NCBI GenBank assembly: GCA_016213575.1
Contig: JACRAB010000012.1
Coordinates: 1 to 32,294, forward strand
DNA from: Actinomycetota bacterium
GTDB lineage: Bacteria; Actinomycetota; Actinomycetes; Actinomycetales; Kineosporiaceae
DNA length: 32,294 nt
Direction of reading: 5' to 3'
Part shown: positions 8,114 through 17,548 of the stretch, piece after piece
How the letters are laid out: every line of letters begins with the position of its first letter
Numbering within the stretch: position 1 is the stretch's first letter
Translations under genes and position numbers: made by a program
Notes under the pieces: generated by a model
What the model saw: only the letters and a program-made list of their open reading frames with translations
Database searches by the model: none
Told to the model about the DNA's origin: nothing

Positions 8114-9391
8114 TCACGAAGCTCGAGCTGACGTGAACTTACCCGCCCCGCTCCCCTTCACCGGCCGCGGCCCGCGCAGCGCCAGCGGGACGGCGAGCAG
8201 CAGCGGGAGCGTGACGAGTGCGGTCGCCGCGGGCCGGCCTGCGGGGTCGGCGGCCAGCCCCCACAACAGGTACAGCCCGATGGCGAGCACCTCGGAGCCG
8301 AGGCCGGCCACGGACGTGACCGTGGCCCGGGCCGCACCGCGCACCACCGCCTGGATCCGCGCCTCCACGAGGACGACGGCCGCCTGGCCGAGCCCGTAGC
8401 CGAGACTGATCGCCACCCCGGCGGGAACGGTGGCGGCCAGGCAGCCGGCCGCGAGGAGGCCGAACGACCCCAGGCAGATCACGGCGAGCCGGCGGTCGGC
8501 ACCCGGCCGGGTCGCGGCCCACGCGCCGACGACCTGCGCCGCGCTGACGGCGAGCATGACGAGCGGGACGGCCCGCTCCGAGAAGCCCGTCGTGCGGGCC
8601 AGCAGCGGGAAGAACTCGTCGAGCGCGAGCGCCGCCCAGACGACCGACGCGAGCAGCACGGCCCGCCGGACCGGCGGGTGCGTCACGGCCTCCCGGACAC
8701 CGTCCCGGAGCATGCGCCACCAGGCGCGCCAGGGGTGCTCGAGGTCGTCGTCCGCCGCGTCGTCTGCGTCGTCGTCCTCGTCGTCCTCGTCGTCCTCGTC
8801 GTCGTCCACGTCGTCCGGCAGCGCGAGCGGTGCCCGCCGCCAGCCGGAGCCGGCCGGGTCCGGCAGCCGCAGCGCTGCGACCGCGAAGGCGAGGCAGACG
8901 ACGCTGCTCGCGAGCCCGACGAGCAGGTAGCCGCCGGCGGCGAGGAGCAGCGGGGCGCTCGCGGTGGCGAGCATCATGCCGACGAGGGAGGCGACGTGCG
9001 CGCGCCCGGCGACGCGCCGGTACTGCCCCTGCGCGCCGTGCACCGCGAGCGCGTCGTGGACGTGGGACTCGAGCGTCCCCGAGATGAGGCTCCCGCCGAG
9101 CGCCCAGAGCCCGAACCCGAGGAGGAACCCGGGGTAGGACGGCGCCACGACCCAGACCGCGAACCCGGCCGCCCGGACCACGCCCGCCACCGCGACGAGC
9201 CGGTGCCGGGCGATGACGTCCCCCCACGCACCGCTGGGGACCTCGAGCACGACGACGGCGAGCGACCACAGCGCGAACAGGCCGGCGATACCGGCGTCCG
9301 AGACCCCGGTATCGGCGAAGAGCAGCGCGTAGACCGGGTAGATCGGCATCGCGTCGTCGAGGCCGCTGACGAGGGCGTACCAACGGCCCAC
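8114..9391 (-). CDS. MFS-type transporter with a central acidic loop
   Basis: About 12 hydrophobic segments; MFS-like loop motif (EVPSGAWGDVIARHRLVAVAG); 13 nt upstream of soxR, probably co-transcribed. Confidence 0.8.
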   Translation of the reverse strand: MGRWYALVSGLDDAMPIYPVYALLFADTGVSDAGIAGLFALWSLAVVVLEVPSGAWGDVIARHRLVAVAGVVRAAGFAVWVVAPSYPGFLLGFGLWALGGSLISGTLESHVHDALAVHGAQGQYRRVAGRAHVASLVGMMLATASAPLLLAAGGYLLVGLASSVVCLAFAVAALRLPDPAGSGWRRAPLALPDDVDDDEDDEDDEDDDADDAADDDLEHPWRAWWRMLRDGVREAVTHPPVRRAVLLASVVWAALALDEFFPLLARTTGFSERAVPLVMLAVSAAQVVGAWAATRPGADRRLAVICLGSFGLLAAGCLAATVPAGVAISLGYGLGQAAVVLVEARIQAVVRGAARATVTSVAGLGSEVLAIGLYLLWGLAADPAGRPAATALVTLPLLLAVPLALRGPRPVKGSGAGKFTSARAS

Positions 9392-9593
9392 CCGGCGCGT
9401 CGCGCGCTCCGCGTGGGACCTCGGGGCAGCCGCCCGGCGGGAGGCTGCGGCACGTTCACTGGGTCAACCGGGCATGGCGCGGAGTCTAGGCAGTCCACCC
9501 GGGACGGGCGCGAGCGGTTTTCGGCGCGCCGCGGCAGCGCCGTCCGTCGGGGAGGATGGCCGGGACAGCTGTCGGCAGTGCGGAAGGCGTCCC

Positions 9594-10403
9594 ATGATCG
9601 AGCTCCTCAACCCCACCGAGCTGGCCCGGGCCCGCGAGTCGGGGGCCCTGGTCGCCGACATCCTGCGGACGCTGCGGAGCCGGACGACGGTCGGCACGAA
9701 CCTGCTGGACATCGACGACTGGGCCCGGGAGCTGATCCTCGGGGCGGGCGCGCAGTCGTGCTACGTCGACTACGAGCCGTCGTTCGGCCGCGGGCCGTTC
9801 GGCCACTGGATCTGCACGTCGGTCAACGACGCGGTGCTCCACGGGCTGCCGCACGACTACGCGCTGGCGGACGGCGACCTGCTGAGCCTCGACCTCGCCG
9901 TCTCCACCGGCGGGGTCGCCGCGGACTCCGCCGTGAGCTTCGTCGTCGGCACCGCACGGCCCGCCGGGAGCGTCGAGCTCGTCGAGACGACCGAGCGCGC
10001 CCTGCGCGCCGGGATCGCCGCCGCCGGCCCCGGGGCCCGGATCGGCGACGTCTCGCACGCCATCGGCGCCGTGCTCGCCGACGCCGGCTACCTCGTGAAC
10101 ACCGAGTTCGGCGGTCACGGCATCGGCTCGACGATGCACCAGGACCCGCACGTGCCGAACACCGGGCGGCCCGGCCGCGGCTACACGATGCGACCCGGGC
10201 TCATGCTGGCCCTCGAGCCGTGGGTCATGGCGGACACCGACCGGCTCGTCACCGACGCCGACGGCTGGACCCTGCGCAGCGCGACGGGCTGCCGGACGGC
10301 GCACAGCGAGCACACGATCGCCATCACCGAGGACGGCGCGGAGGTCCTCACCGGTCAGGCGCCGGCGGACCTCGCGCAGGCACGGCGGACGGCGCGCACG
10401 TAG
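9594..10403 (+). CDS. map: Type I methionine aminopeptidase
   Basis: Metal ligands present: LSLDLAV, ADSAVSF, GGHGIGSTMHQDPHVPN, LALEPWV, SEHTIAI. Start ATG at 9594. Confidence 0.9.
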   Translation: MIELLNPTELARARESGALVADILRTLRSRTTVGTNLLDIDDWARELILGAGAQSCYVDYEPSFGRGPFGHWICTSVNDAVLHGLPHDYALADGDLLSLDLAVSTGGVAADSAVSFVVGTARPAGSVELVETTERALRAGIAAAGPGARIGDVSHAIGAVLADAGYLVNTEFGGHGIGSTMHQDPHVPNTGRPGRGYTMRPGLMLALEPWVMADTDRLVTDADGWTLRSATGCRTAHSEHTIAITEDGAEVLTGQAPADLAQARRTART

Positions 10404-10921
10404 GCCCGCGCGGCGACGGCCTGGAAGACCCGCACGAGCGGACCGACCGCGCGGGTGTACCAGCGTCCGGACCGGCTGAACGCGAGCACCGTCATCCGGA
10501 CCTCGCCGTCCGCCCCGAGCCGGGCGACGAAGGCCTCCTCCCCCGTCTCCGGGTGACCGGCGAGGGTGCCGTAGCCGAAGCCGCGCACCGTCGGCCCGTC
10601 GGCGACCCAGAGCACCCGGCAGGGCGCGGCGAGCCGGAAGGGGCCGATGCCGATCCCCGACACCGTGGTCACCCCGACGTCCGCGACGGGGGCGCTCGCC
10701 GTCACCGTGATCCCGGCGCCGCGGTGCATCGCCCAGCCGCGGATGCACTCCCCCGCCGCGTCGAGCGCGGCCGGCCCGGACCCGACGATCTCGCTGTGCC
10801 GCAGGTGGTTCCAGCCCGCCGGCAGCGGTGCGCCGTCGAGCGCGGCCGCCCGGGTGGCGCCGACGTCCGGGTAGCCCGGTTCCTCGCCGAGCGACCGTGC
10901 GAGCACTGCGTCGAGTCCCAT
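10355..10921 (-). CDS. DUF1990-family protein
   Basis: GWNHLRHSEIVGSGPAALDAAGECIRGWAMHRGAG...GFGYGTLAGHPETGEEAF pattern of DUF1990. Start taken at MGLDAV; an upstream ATG at 10963 would add a poly-Thr N-terminus. 3' end overlaps map on the opposite strand. Confidence 0.75.
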   Translation of the reverse strand: MGLDAVLARSLGEEPGYPDVGATRAAALDGAPLPAGWNHLRHSEIVGSGPAALDAAGECIRGWAMHRGAGITVTASAPVADVGVTTVSGIGIGPFRLAAPCRVLWVADGPTVRGFGYGTLAGHPETGEEAFVARLGADGEVRMTVLAFSRSGRWYTRAVGPLVRVFQAVAARAYVRAVRRACARSAGA

Positions 10922-10994
10922 CGGTCGTCGCTCCTTCGTCGTGGTGGTCGTGGTGGTGTCCATGGTCGTGTGTGCGGTCGTGGTGCCGTCGTCG

Positions 10995-11929
10995 TCACAG
11001 CGGTCGCGCCCCGAGCCGGCGCCAGGCGAGGACGGCGCACAGCGCGAACCCGAGCGCGTTGGTCACCCCGTGGGTGGCCGCCATCCACGTGATCGACGGG
11101 TGCGGCAGGCCGGTCGCCTCCCCGAGCGCCCAGCTGAGCGCGAGCACCATCGTCGCGGCGAGCACGGCGGAGGACGCCGCGAGCAGGCCCCGGGTGACCC
11201 GGTCCGGGCTGTGCGGCCTGACGTCACGCCACGTGAGCCAGCCCGCCGCCCACATCCCTGCGGTGAGGACGGCGGCCCCGGCGAGCTCGACCTCGTCGCC
11301 GACGAAGAAGCCGAGCAGCACCAGGAGCGTGCCGCCCGGGACGCACAGCGCGGCCGTCGTCCCGAGCGCTCCGGCGGCCGTGGCACGGGCGACGAGACCG
11401 GCGACGAGCGCGGCCGCGAAACCCGCGACGTGGAAGTGCGCGACGGTGAGCGCGAGGATCGACAGCCGGAACCCGAACAGCCGCACGCCGGCCCGTTCGG
11501 CGACGAGCGCGAGCGCCCCGACCACCGGTGTCGCGAGCGCCGTCCACACGGCCACCTCGACGACCCACCGTCGCTGCCCCACCCCCGCCGTCCTCTGGTG
11601 GGTTACGGACCCCGAACCTTCGGTGTGAGGTGCACGACCCGCCAGAGGACGGGCTGCGGCGGTGCTGGTGGCCCGCAGCGAGGGGGCGAGGTAGGTCCAG
11701 GCCCGGACGGCGGCGACGCCGGCGAGCGCCGCGGTGAGCGCGAGGTACGGGACGGCGAGCACGGCGGCGACGATCCCGCGCGGCAGCCACTGCGCGACCG
11801 CCGCGACGACCGCCGGCCCGAGCCAGACCCGGCGCAGCGCCTCGACCCCGCGCCCGCCGACGAGCCGCAGCCCGAGCGGGCGATCCCGAGCATCGCGACC
11901 ATGACGACGACCCGCACGAGAGTCAGCAC
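10995..11929 (-). pseudogene. YndJ-family membrane protein gene, apparently split by a 1-nt frameshift near 11878-11880
   Basis: Downstream frame (10995-11762 and 5' of it) gives PLGLRLVGGRGVEALRRVWLGPAVV...LTVAHFHVAGFAAALVAGL...; the start-proximal segment VLTLVRVVVMVAMLGIA is in another frame. Adding one C (minus strand CCC to CCCC) joins them as ...MLGIAPLGLRLVGG.... Could be real or a sequencing error. Confidence 0.65.
11588..11652. repeat. Imperfect palindromic element inside the YndJ coding region
   Basis: CCGTCCTCTGGTGGGT (11588-11603) pairs with ACCCGCCAGAGGACGG (11637-11652), 15 of 16; nested inner hairpin CCGAA-CC-TTCGG (11612-11623). Confidence 0.8.
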
Positions 11930-12037
11930 GTCACCACCCCCGTACCGATCATCGACCGCCTCGCCGCCGTCGGCGCGTCGACCGCTGGTGAGGCCGACCA
12001 CACCGCCGCGGCCGGCCGGCGGGCAGGCCGTCGCGGG

Positions 12038-13156
12038 TCAGAACCCCAGGCGCTGCAGCTGCTTCGGGTCGCGCTGCCAGTCCTTGGCGACCTTGACGCG
12101 CAGGTCGAGGTGGATCCGCTGGCCGAGCAGGGCCTCGATGCCGGCGCGGGCCCGGGTGCCGACGTCCTTGAGCCGGGCGCCGCCCTTGCCGATGACGATC
12201 GACTTCTGCGAGTCGCGCTCGACGTAGACGTGCACGTAGACGTCGAGCAGCGGGTCGTCGGCGGGGCGGCCCTCGCGGGGGTTCATCTCCTCGACGACGA
12301 CGGCGAGGCTGTGCGGCAGCTCGTCGCGGACCCCTTCGAGGGCGGCCTCGCGGACCAGCTCGGCGATCATGACGATCTCCGGCTCGTCGGTGAGGTCGCC
12401 GTCCGGGTAGAGCGGCGGACCGTCGGGCAGGTGGCTCACGAGGACGTCGGTGAGCCGGTCGACCTGGAAGCCCTCGAGCGCGGACACCGGGACGATGTCG
12501 TCGGCGTCGACGAGCCGGGACACCGCGAGGAGCTGCTCGGCGACGACCTGGCTCTGGACGGCGTCCGTCTTGGTGACGATCGCGACGACCGGGCGCTTGC
12601 GGCGCAGCTTGCGCAGCTCCGCGAGCTCGGCGGCGATGAACTTGTCGCCGGGCCCGACGGCCTGGTCGGCGGCGATGCAGAAGCCGATGACGTCGACCTC
12701 GAGGAGCGTCTCCCGGACGAGGTCGTTGAGCCGCTCGCCGAGCAGGGTCCGCGGCTTGTGCAGACCGGGGGTGTCGACGAGCACGAGCTGGGAGTCCGGG
12801 CGGTGCACGATGCCACGGATCGTGTGCCGGGTCGTCTGCGGCCGGCTCGACGTGATCGCGACCTTCTCGCCGACGAGCGCGTTCGTCAGCGTCGACTTGC
12901 CGGCGTTCGGCCGGCCGACGAGGCACGCGAAGCCGGAGCGGAACGCGGGAAGCGTTGCGTCCGTGGGGGTCTGGCCGGGCTCGAGGCGGCCGATGTCCCG
13001 GCCCGTCGTCCGCTTGCCGGTGCGCCCGTACGTCGCGCCGTCCCGCTCGCCGCTGCCTGCGGCGTGCGACGGCTTGCCCGACCGCCCGGAGGCGCCGCCC
13101 GGGCGCCCGCCGCCCTTGCGGCCGGCACCGCCGCCCTTGTTCTCGCCCTTGCTCAT
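12038..13156 (-). CDS. era: GTPase Era
   Basis: G1 GRPNAGKST, G3 DTPGLH, G4 TKTD, KH domain VIGKGGARLKDVGTRAR; about 75-aa Gly/Ser/Arg-rich N-terminal extension. ATGA overlap with the upstream gene. Confidence 0.95.
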   Translation of the reverse strand: MSKGENKGGGAGRKGGGRPGGASGRSGKPSHAAGSGERDGATYGRTGKRTTGRDIGRLEPGQTPTDATLPAFRSGFACLVGRPNAGKSTLTNALVGEKVAITSSRPQTTRHTIRGIVHRPDSQLVLVDTPGLHKPRTLLGERLNDLVRETLLEVDVIGFCIAADQAVGPGDKFIAAELAELRKLRRKRPVVAIVTKTDAVQSQVVAEQLLAVSRLVDADDIVPVSALEGFQVDRLTDVLVSHLPDGPPLYPDGDLTDEPEIVMIAELVREAALEGVRDELPHSLAVVVEEMNPREGRPADDPLLDVYVHVYVERDSQKSIVIGKGGARLKDVGTRARAGIEALLGQRIHLDLRVKVAKDWQRDPKQLQRLGF

Positions 13157-14457
13157 CGGTCGCGCTCCTCGTCGTCCTCGTCGTCCTCGACGGTCGGGTC
13201 GCGGCGCACGAGCACCGTCGCGAGCTGGTTGCGGCGTCCCTCGAAGCGGTCGGCCACGAGCTCGAGGCCGTCGACGCGCGCCGTCGCCCCGGCGATCGGC
13301 ACCCGGCCGAGCGCCTTGGCGAGCAGACCGCCGACGGTGTCGACCTCGTCGTCCTCGAGGTCGAGGCCGAAGAGGTCGCCGACCTCCTCGATGTGCACCC
13401 GCGAGCGCACCCGGAACGCGCCGTCGCCGAGGTCCTCGACGTCCGGCTCGTCCCGGTCGTACTCGTCGGCGATGTCGCCGACGATCTCCTCGACGAGGTC
13501 CTCGAGGGTGACGATCCCCGCGGTGCCGCCGTACTCGTCGACGACGACCGCGACGTGCCCGGCGTCCCGCTGCATCTCGCGGAGCAGGTCGTCGACGGGC
13601 TTGCTGTCGGGCACGAAGAGCGGGTCGCGCATGACCTTCTCGACCGTCTCCCCCGCGGCGACGTCCGGCCGCTCGTGGAGCCGGCGGGCGACGTCCTTGA
13701 GGTAGATGATCCCGCGGACGTCGTCCAGGCCGTCGCCGACGACCGGCACCCGGGAGAACCCGGACCGCAGGAACAGCGACATCGCGGCGCGCAGGCTCGT
13801 GCCGTGGTCGACGGAGACGAGCGCGGTCCGGGGCACCATGACCTCGCGGGTCAGGGTGTCGCCGAGCTCGAAGACGGAGTGGATCATCTCCCGCTCGTCG
13901 GCCTCGATGACCTTGCTCTCGCCGGCCATGTCGACGAGCTCGCGCAGCTCGGCCTCCGACGCGAACGGGCCGTCGCGGAACCCCTTGCCCGGAGTGAGGA
14001 CGTTGCCGAGCAGCACGAGCAGCCGGGCGACCGGGCCGAGCACCCGGGCCAGCGCGCGCAGCACGGGTGCGGCGACGAGGCCGACCCGGTCGGCGTGCTG
14101 CCGGCCGAGGGTGCGCGGGCCGACCTCGACGAGCACGAACGAGGCCGCGGTCGCCGTCCCGATCGTCGCGAGCGCCGCCTGCCAGCGGGTGGGCAGCAGC
14201 GCCAGGTAGAGCACGAGGATGCACGCGCCCGTGCTCGTGATCGCGAGGATGCGCAGGAACGCCGAGACGGACAGCGTCGGCGCCGGGTCGGCGGCGACCC
14301 GGACGAGGGCCGCCGCGCCGCGGTGCCCCTCGTCCTGCAGGTCGGCGGCGCGCCCGCGGGACACCCGGGACAGGGCCGCCTCGGAGGCTGCGAGGCGCGC
14401 GGCGACGAGGACGAGGACGACGCAGAGGACGACGAGGCGGACGGTGGGGGTGCTCAC
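13153..14457 (-). CDS. Hemolysin-family (CorC/HlyC-like) membrane protein with CNNM, CBS and transporter-associated domains
   Basis: LTREVMVPRTALVSVD, GFSRVPVVGDGLDDVRGIIYLKDVA, VVVDEYGGTAGIVTLEDLVEEIVGDI; N-terminal TM helices; located between ybeY and era. Confidence 0.92.
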   Translation of the reverse strand: MSTPTVRLVVLCVVLVLVAARLAASEAALSRVSRGRAADLQDEGHRGAAALVRVAADPAPTLSVSAFLRILAITSTGACILVLYLALLPTRWQAALATIGTATAASFVLVEVGPRTLGRQHADRVGLVAAPVLRALARVLGPVARLLVLLGNVLTPGKGFRDGPFASEAELRELVDMAGESKVIEADEREMIHSVFELGDTLTREVMVPRTALVSVDHGTSLRAAMSLFLRSGFSRVPVVGDGLDDVRGIIYLKDVARRLHERPDVAAGETVEKVMRDPLFVPDSKPVDDLLREMQRDAGHVAVVVDEYGGTAGIVTLEDLVEEIVGDIADEYDRDEPDVEDLGDGAFRVRSRVHIEEVGDLFGLDLEDDEVDTVGGLLAKALGRVPIAGATARVDGLELVADRFEGRRNQLATVLVRRDPTVEDDEDDEERDR

Positions 14458-14467
14458 GGCCGGGTGC

Positions 14468-14929
14468 TCACCGTCGTCCGCGCGTCGCGAGGAAGGTGAG
14501 GAGGAGCCGCCGCTGGAGGGCGAACATCTCCTTCTCCTCGTCCGGCTCGGCGTGGTCGTAGCCGAGCAGGTGGAGGATCCCGTGGGTCGTCAGCAGGAGC
14601 AGCTCCTCCTGCGTCGTGTGCCCGGCGGTCTCCGCCTGCTTGGCCGCGACCTGCGGGCAGAGCACGACGTCGCCGAGCAGCCCCGCGGGCGACTCCGCCT
14701 CGTCGCTGCCCGGGCGCAGCTCGTCCATCGGGAACGACAGCACGTCCGTCGGGCCGGGCTCGTCCATCCACTGCACGTGGAGCTGCTCCATCGCGGCCTC
14801 GTCGACGAGGATGACGCTCAGCTCGGCCTGCGGGTGCACCCGCATCTCGGCGAGGACGTGCCGGGACAGCGCGACGATCTCCGTCTCGTCGACGGCGACG
14901 CCGGTCTCGTTGTTGACCTCGATACTCAC
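14468..14929 (-). CDS. ybeY: Endoribonuclease YbeY (rRNA maturation)
   Basis: [44 protein letters not shown] zinc-binding motif. Confidence 0.95.
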   Translation of the reverse strand: MSIEVNNETGVAVDETEIVALSRHVLAEMRVHPQAELSVILVDEAAMEQLHVQWMDEPGPTDVLSFPMDELRPGSDEAESPAGLLGDVVLCPQVAAKQAETAGHTTQEELLLLTTHGILHLLGYDHAEPDEEKEMFALQRRLLLTFLATRGRR

Positions 14930-15010
14930 GCGGGGATGCTCACAGTTCTCGGGGGCCGGCGTCGCGGACGACGCGCGGGAAGGGCTCGCAGAGGCGGACC
15001 GGGCACGGCG

Positions 15011-16114
15011 TCAGCGCCGGTCCCGTCGCCGGCCGCTGACGTCCGGACGCCCCGCCGGGCGCGGCCCGGGGGCCGCCGGGGCGCTCGCCTGGCGGGCGTC
15101 GTCCCAGCGCGAGTAGGCGTCGACGATGTCGCTGACGAGCCGGTGCCGGACGACGTCCGCGCTCGTCAGGGAGCTGAAGCTGACGTCCTCGATGCCGTCG
15201 AGGATGTCCTGGACGACGCGCAGGCCGGACTGCGTGCCCGACGGGAGGTCGACCTGGGTGACGTCGCCGGTGACGACCATCTTCGAGCCGAAGCCGAGCC
15301 GGGTGAGGAACATCTTCATCTGCTCGGGCGAGGTGTTCTGCGCCTCGTCGAGGATGTTGAAGGCGTCGGTGAGGGAGCGGCCGCGCATGAACGCCAGCGG
15401 CGCGACCTCGATCGTCCCGGCGGCCATGAGGCGCGGGATCGACTCCGGGTCGACCATGTCGTGCAGGGCGTCGTAGAGCGGGCGCAGGTAGGGGTCGATC
15501 TTGTCCGTGAGGGTGCCCGGCAGGAAGCCCAGCCGCTCACCGGCCTCGACGGCGGGCCGGGTGAGGATGATCCGGCTGACCCGCTTGGCCTGCAGCGCCT
15601 GGACGGCCTTCGCCATGGCGAGGTAGGTCTTGCCGGTGCCGGCCGGGCCGATCCCGAAGACGATCGTGTGCTCGTCGATCGCGTCGACGTAGTGCTTCTG
15701 GTTCAGCGTCTTGGGCCGGATCGTGCGGCCGCGGTTGCTGAGGATGTTCAGCGTGAGGACGTCGGCCGGGCGCTCGCTCGTCTGCTGCCGGAGCATGCCG
15801 ACGGAGCGCTCCACGGCGTCCGCGGTGAGCGGCTGGCCGCTCGCGACCACCGTGACGAGCTCGTCGAAGAGCCGCTCGACGAGGGCGACCTCGCCGAACG
15901 GGCCGTTGATCGTGATCTCGTTGCCACGGACGTGGATGTCGGCCAGCGCGAAGGAGTGCTCGACGGCGCGCAGGATCTCGTCACGGGCGCCGAGCAGGCT
16001 CACCATCGCCACCTCGGGCGGGACGACGATCCGGTGCACGGCTCCCTGGGTGGGCTGCCGGCGCTCGGCCGGGGAACGCCCTGCGGGGTTCTGGTCTGCT
16101 GTCTGGTCTGACAT
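15011..16114 (-). CDS. PhoH-family ATPase
   Basis: [16 protein letters not shown] Walker [58 protein letters not shown]. Confidence 0.95.
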   Translation of the reverse strand: MSDQTADQNPAGRSPAERRQPTQGAVHRIVVPPEVAMVSLLGARDEILRAVEHSFALADIHVRGNEITINGPFGEVALVERLFDELVTVVASGQPLTADAVERSVGMLRQQTSERPADVLTLNILSNRGRTIRPKTLNQKHYVDAIDEHTIVFGIGPAGTGKTYLAMAKAVQALQAKRVSRIILTRPAVEAGERLGFLPGTLTDKIDPYLRPLYDALHDMVDPESIPRLMAAGTIEVAPLAFMRGRSLTDAFNILDEAQNTSPEQMKMFLTRLGFGSKMVVTGDVTQVDLPSGTQSGLRVVQDILDGIEDVSFSSLTSADVVRHRLVSDIVDAYSRWDDARQASAPAAPGPRPAGRPDVSGRRRDRR

Positions 16115-16291
16115 GAGTGGCGGGAGCCGACCACCCTTCGCTCTCGTGACGATCGCTGACGTGCCGTCGTCGGTACCCGGTCGGTACCCCCGGCGGCTGC
16201 GACCATGCTAACCGGCGGTGCCGACAGCACGCCGGTGAGAATCGGGCGGACCGGACCGTTCGCCGTCCGGTCACCGGTGCGGGCGGGACCG

Positions 16292-16666
16292 TCAGCCCGG
16301 CGGCCAGGTGAACGAGCGGCCGGCGAGCACGTGCCCGTGGACGTGGAACACCGACTGCCCGACCTCGGCCCCGGTGTTGAAGACGAGCCGGTACGGCCCG
16401 CCCGCCTCCGCCGCCGCGATCCGGGAGGCGAGCGCGACGAGCTCGGCGAGCGCCGCGGGGTCGGCCGCGGCGATCGCGGTGACGTCCCGGTGGTGCTCGA
16501 GCGGGATGACGAGGACGTGGGTCGGCGCCTTCGGGTCGATGTCACGGAACGCCAGGACGCGCTCGCCCCGCTCGACGACGGTCGCCGGGATCTCGCCCGC
16601 GACGATGCGGCAGAACAGGCAGTCGGCGGGGGCGCCGGCCGGGGCGCTCGTGGGGTCGGTGCTCAC
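16292..16666 (-). CDS. HIT-family protein
   Basis: CLFCRIVAGEIPATVVERGERVLAFRDIDPKAPTHVLVIP...; HIT motif SVFHVHGHVLAGR. GTG start at 16666. Confidence 0.9.
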   Translation of the reverse strand: MSTDPTSAPAGAPADCLFCRIVAGEIPATVVERGERVLAFRDIDPKAPTHVLVIPLEHHRDVTAIAAADPAALAELVALASRIAAAEAGGPYRLVFNTGAEVGQSVFHVHGHVLAGRSFTWPPG

Positions 16667-16825
16667 GGTCCGTGAGCGTAGTGCGAACCCCGCGCGGGTG
16701 TGGAGATGGTGTGCGGATGACCGCACTGCGTGCCATCGCGTGGACCGCGGGTGCTCTGTGCGGGTAGAAACGAGACGCACGTTCGGTCGTGTCAACCCGG
16801 GGGCGGGGCAGGGCGTCCTCTGGTC

Positions 16826-17548
16826 ATGACGATGGCCGCAGGCACGGCGGACGTCCTCCGGTGGGCGGGGGGCGCCGTCGTCGGGACGACGAGCTGGAGG
16901 GAGGGGGCCGTGCGCTCGCGTGCGGGCGGTCGCGCCCCGGACCCCTCCGCCGCGCCCGACCTCAAGGACGACGCGCCTCGCGTCGTCCGGTCGGACACCG
17001 CTGCCCCCGCCCGGACCGCCCCGGTCGCCGACGACCCCACGACGTGGGACGCCGAGACCGCGGTGACGATGCTCTACGGCTCGCACTGGGCCCCGCTGGT
17101 CCGCCTCGCCACGATGCTCACCCGGGACGCCTCGGTCGCCGAGGAGCTCGTCCAGGACGCCTTCGTCGCCCTGCACCGCCGCTGGGGCTCGCTCGCCGAC
17201 CCCGCCGCCGCGCACGGGTACCTGCGCACGAGCGTCGTCAACGCCTCCCGGTCCGCGCTGCGGCACCGCGGCGTCGAGGAGCGCTACCGTCAGCCCGCCC
17301 CGCCCGAGCCCGCCGGTCCCGAGGAGCGCGCCGTGCGCTCCAGCGAGGACGCGCGGGTGCTCGCCGCCCTGAGGACGCTGCCCCGACGGCAGCAGGAGGT
17401 GCTCGTCCTGCGGTACTACTCCGACATGTCCGAGTTCGACATCGCGCAGACCCTGGGGCTGTCGCGCGGTGCCGTCAAGAGCCACGCGCACCGCGGCCTC
17501 GCCTCGCTGAAGGCGGCCCTCGAGCGTCTCGGGGAGGTGCCGGAATGA
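16826..17548 (+). CDS. ECF RNA polymerase sigma factor (SigE-like family)
   Basis: LYGSHWAPLVRLATMLTRDASVAEELVQDAFVALHRRW (region 2); LPRRQQEVLVLRYYSDMSEFDIAQTLGLSRGAVKSHAHRGLASLK (region 4). Start uncertain. Confidence 0.9.
   Translation: MTMAAGTADVLRWAGGAVVGTTSWREGAVRSRAGGRAPDPSAAPDLKDDAPRVVRSDTAAPARTAPVADDPTTWDAETAVTMLYGSHWAPLVRLATMLTRDASVAEELVQDAFVALHRRWGSLADPAAAHGYLRTSVVNASRSALRHRGVEERYRQPAPPEPAGPEERAVRSSEDARVLAALRTLPRRQQEVLVLRYYSDMSEFDIAQTLGLSRGAVKSHAHRGLASLKAALERLGEVPE

Noticed and set aside
10922-10963. Poly-Thr N-terminus (MDTTTTTTTKERRP) of the DUF1990 protein
   Set aside because: An internal ATG (MGLDAV) fits the family start better; the Thr run probably reflects a GTGGTGGTC-rich leader.
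8678-11092. 804-aa plus-strand ORF
   Set aside because: Crosses antisense to the MFS gene and out of frame over map; composition is typical of spurious high-GC ORFs.
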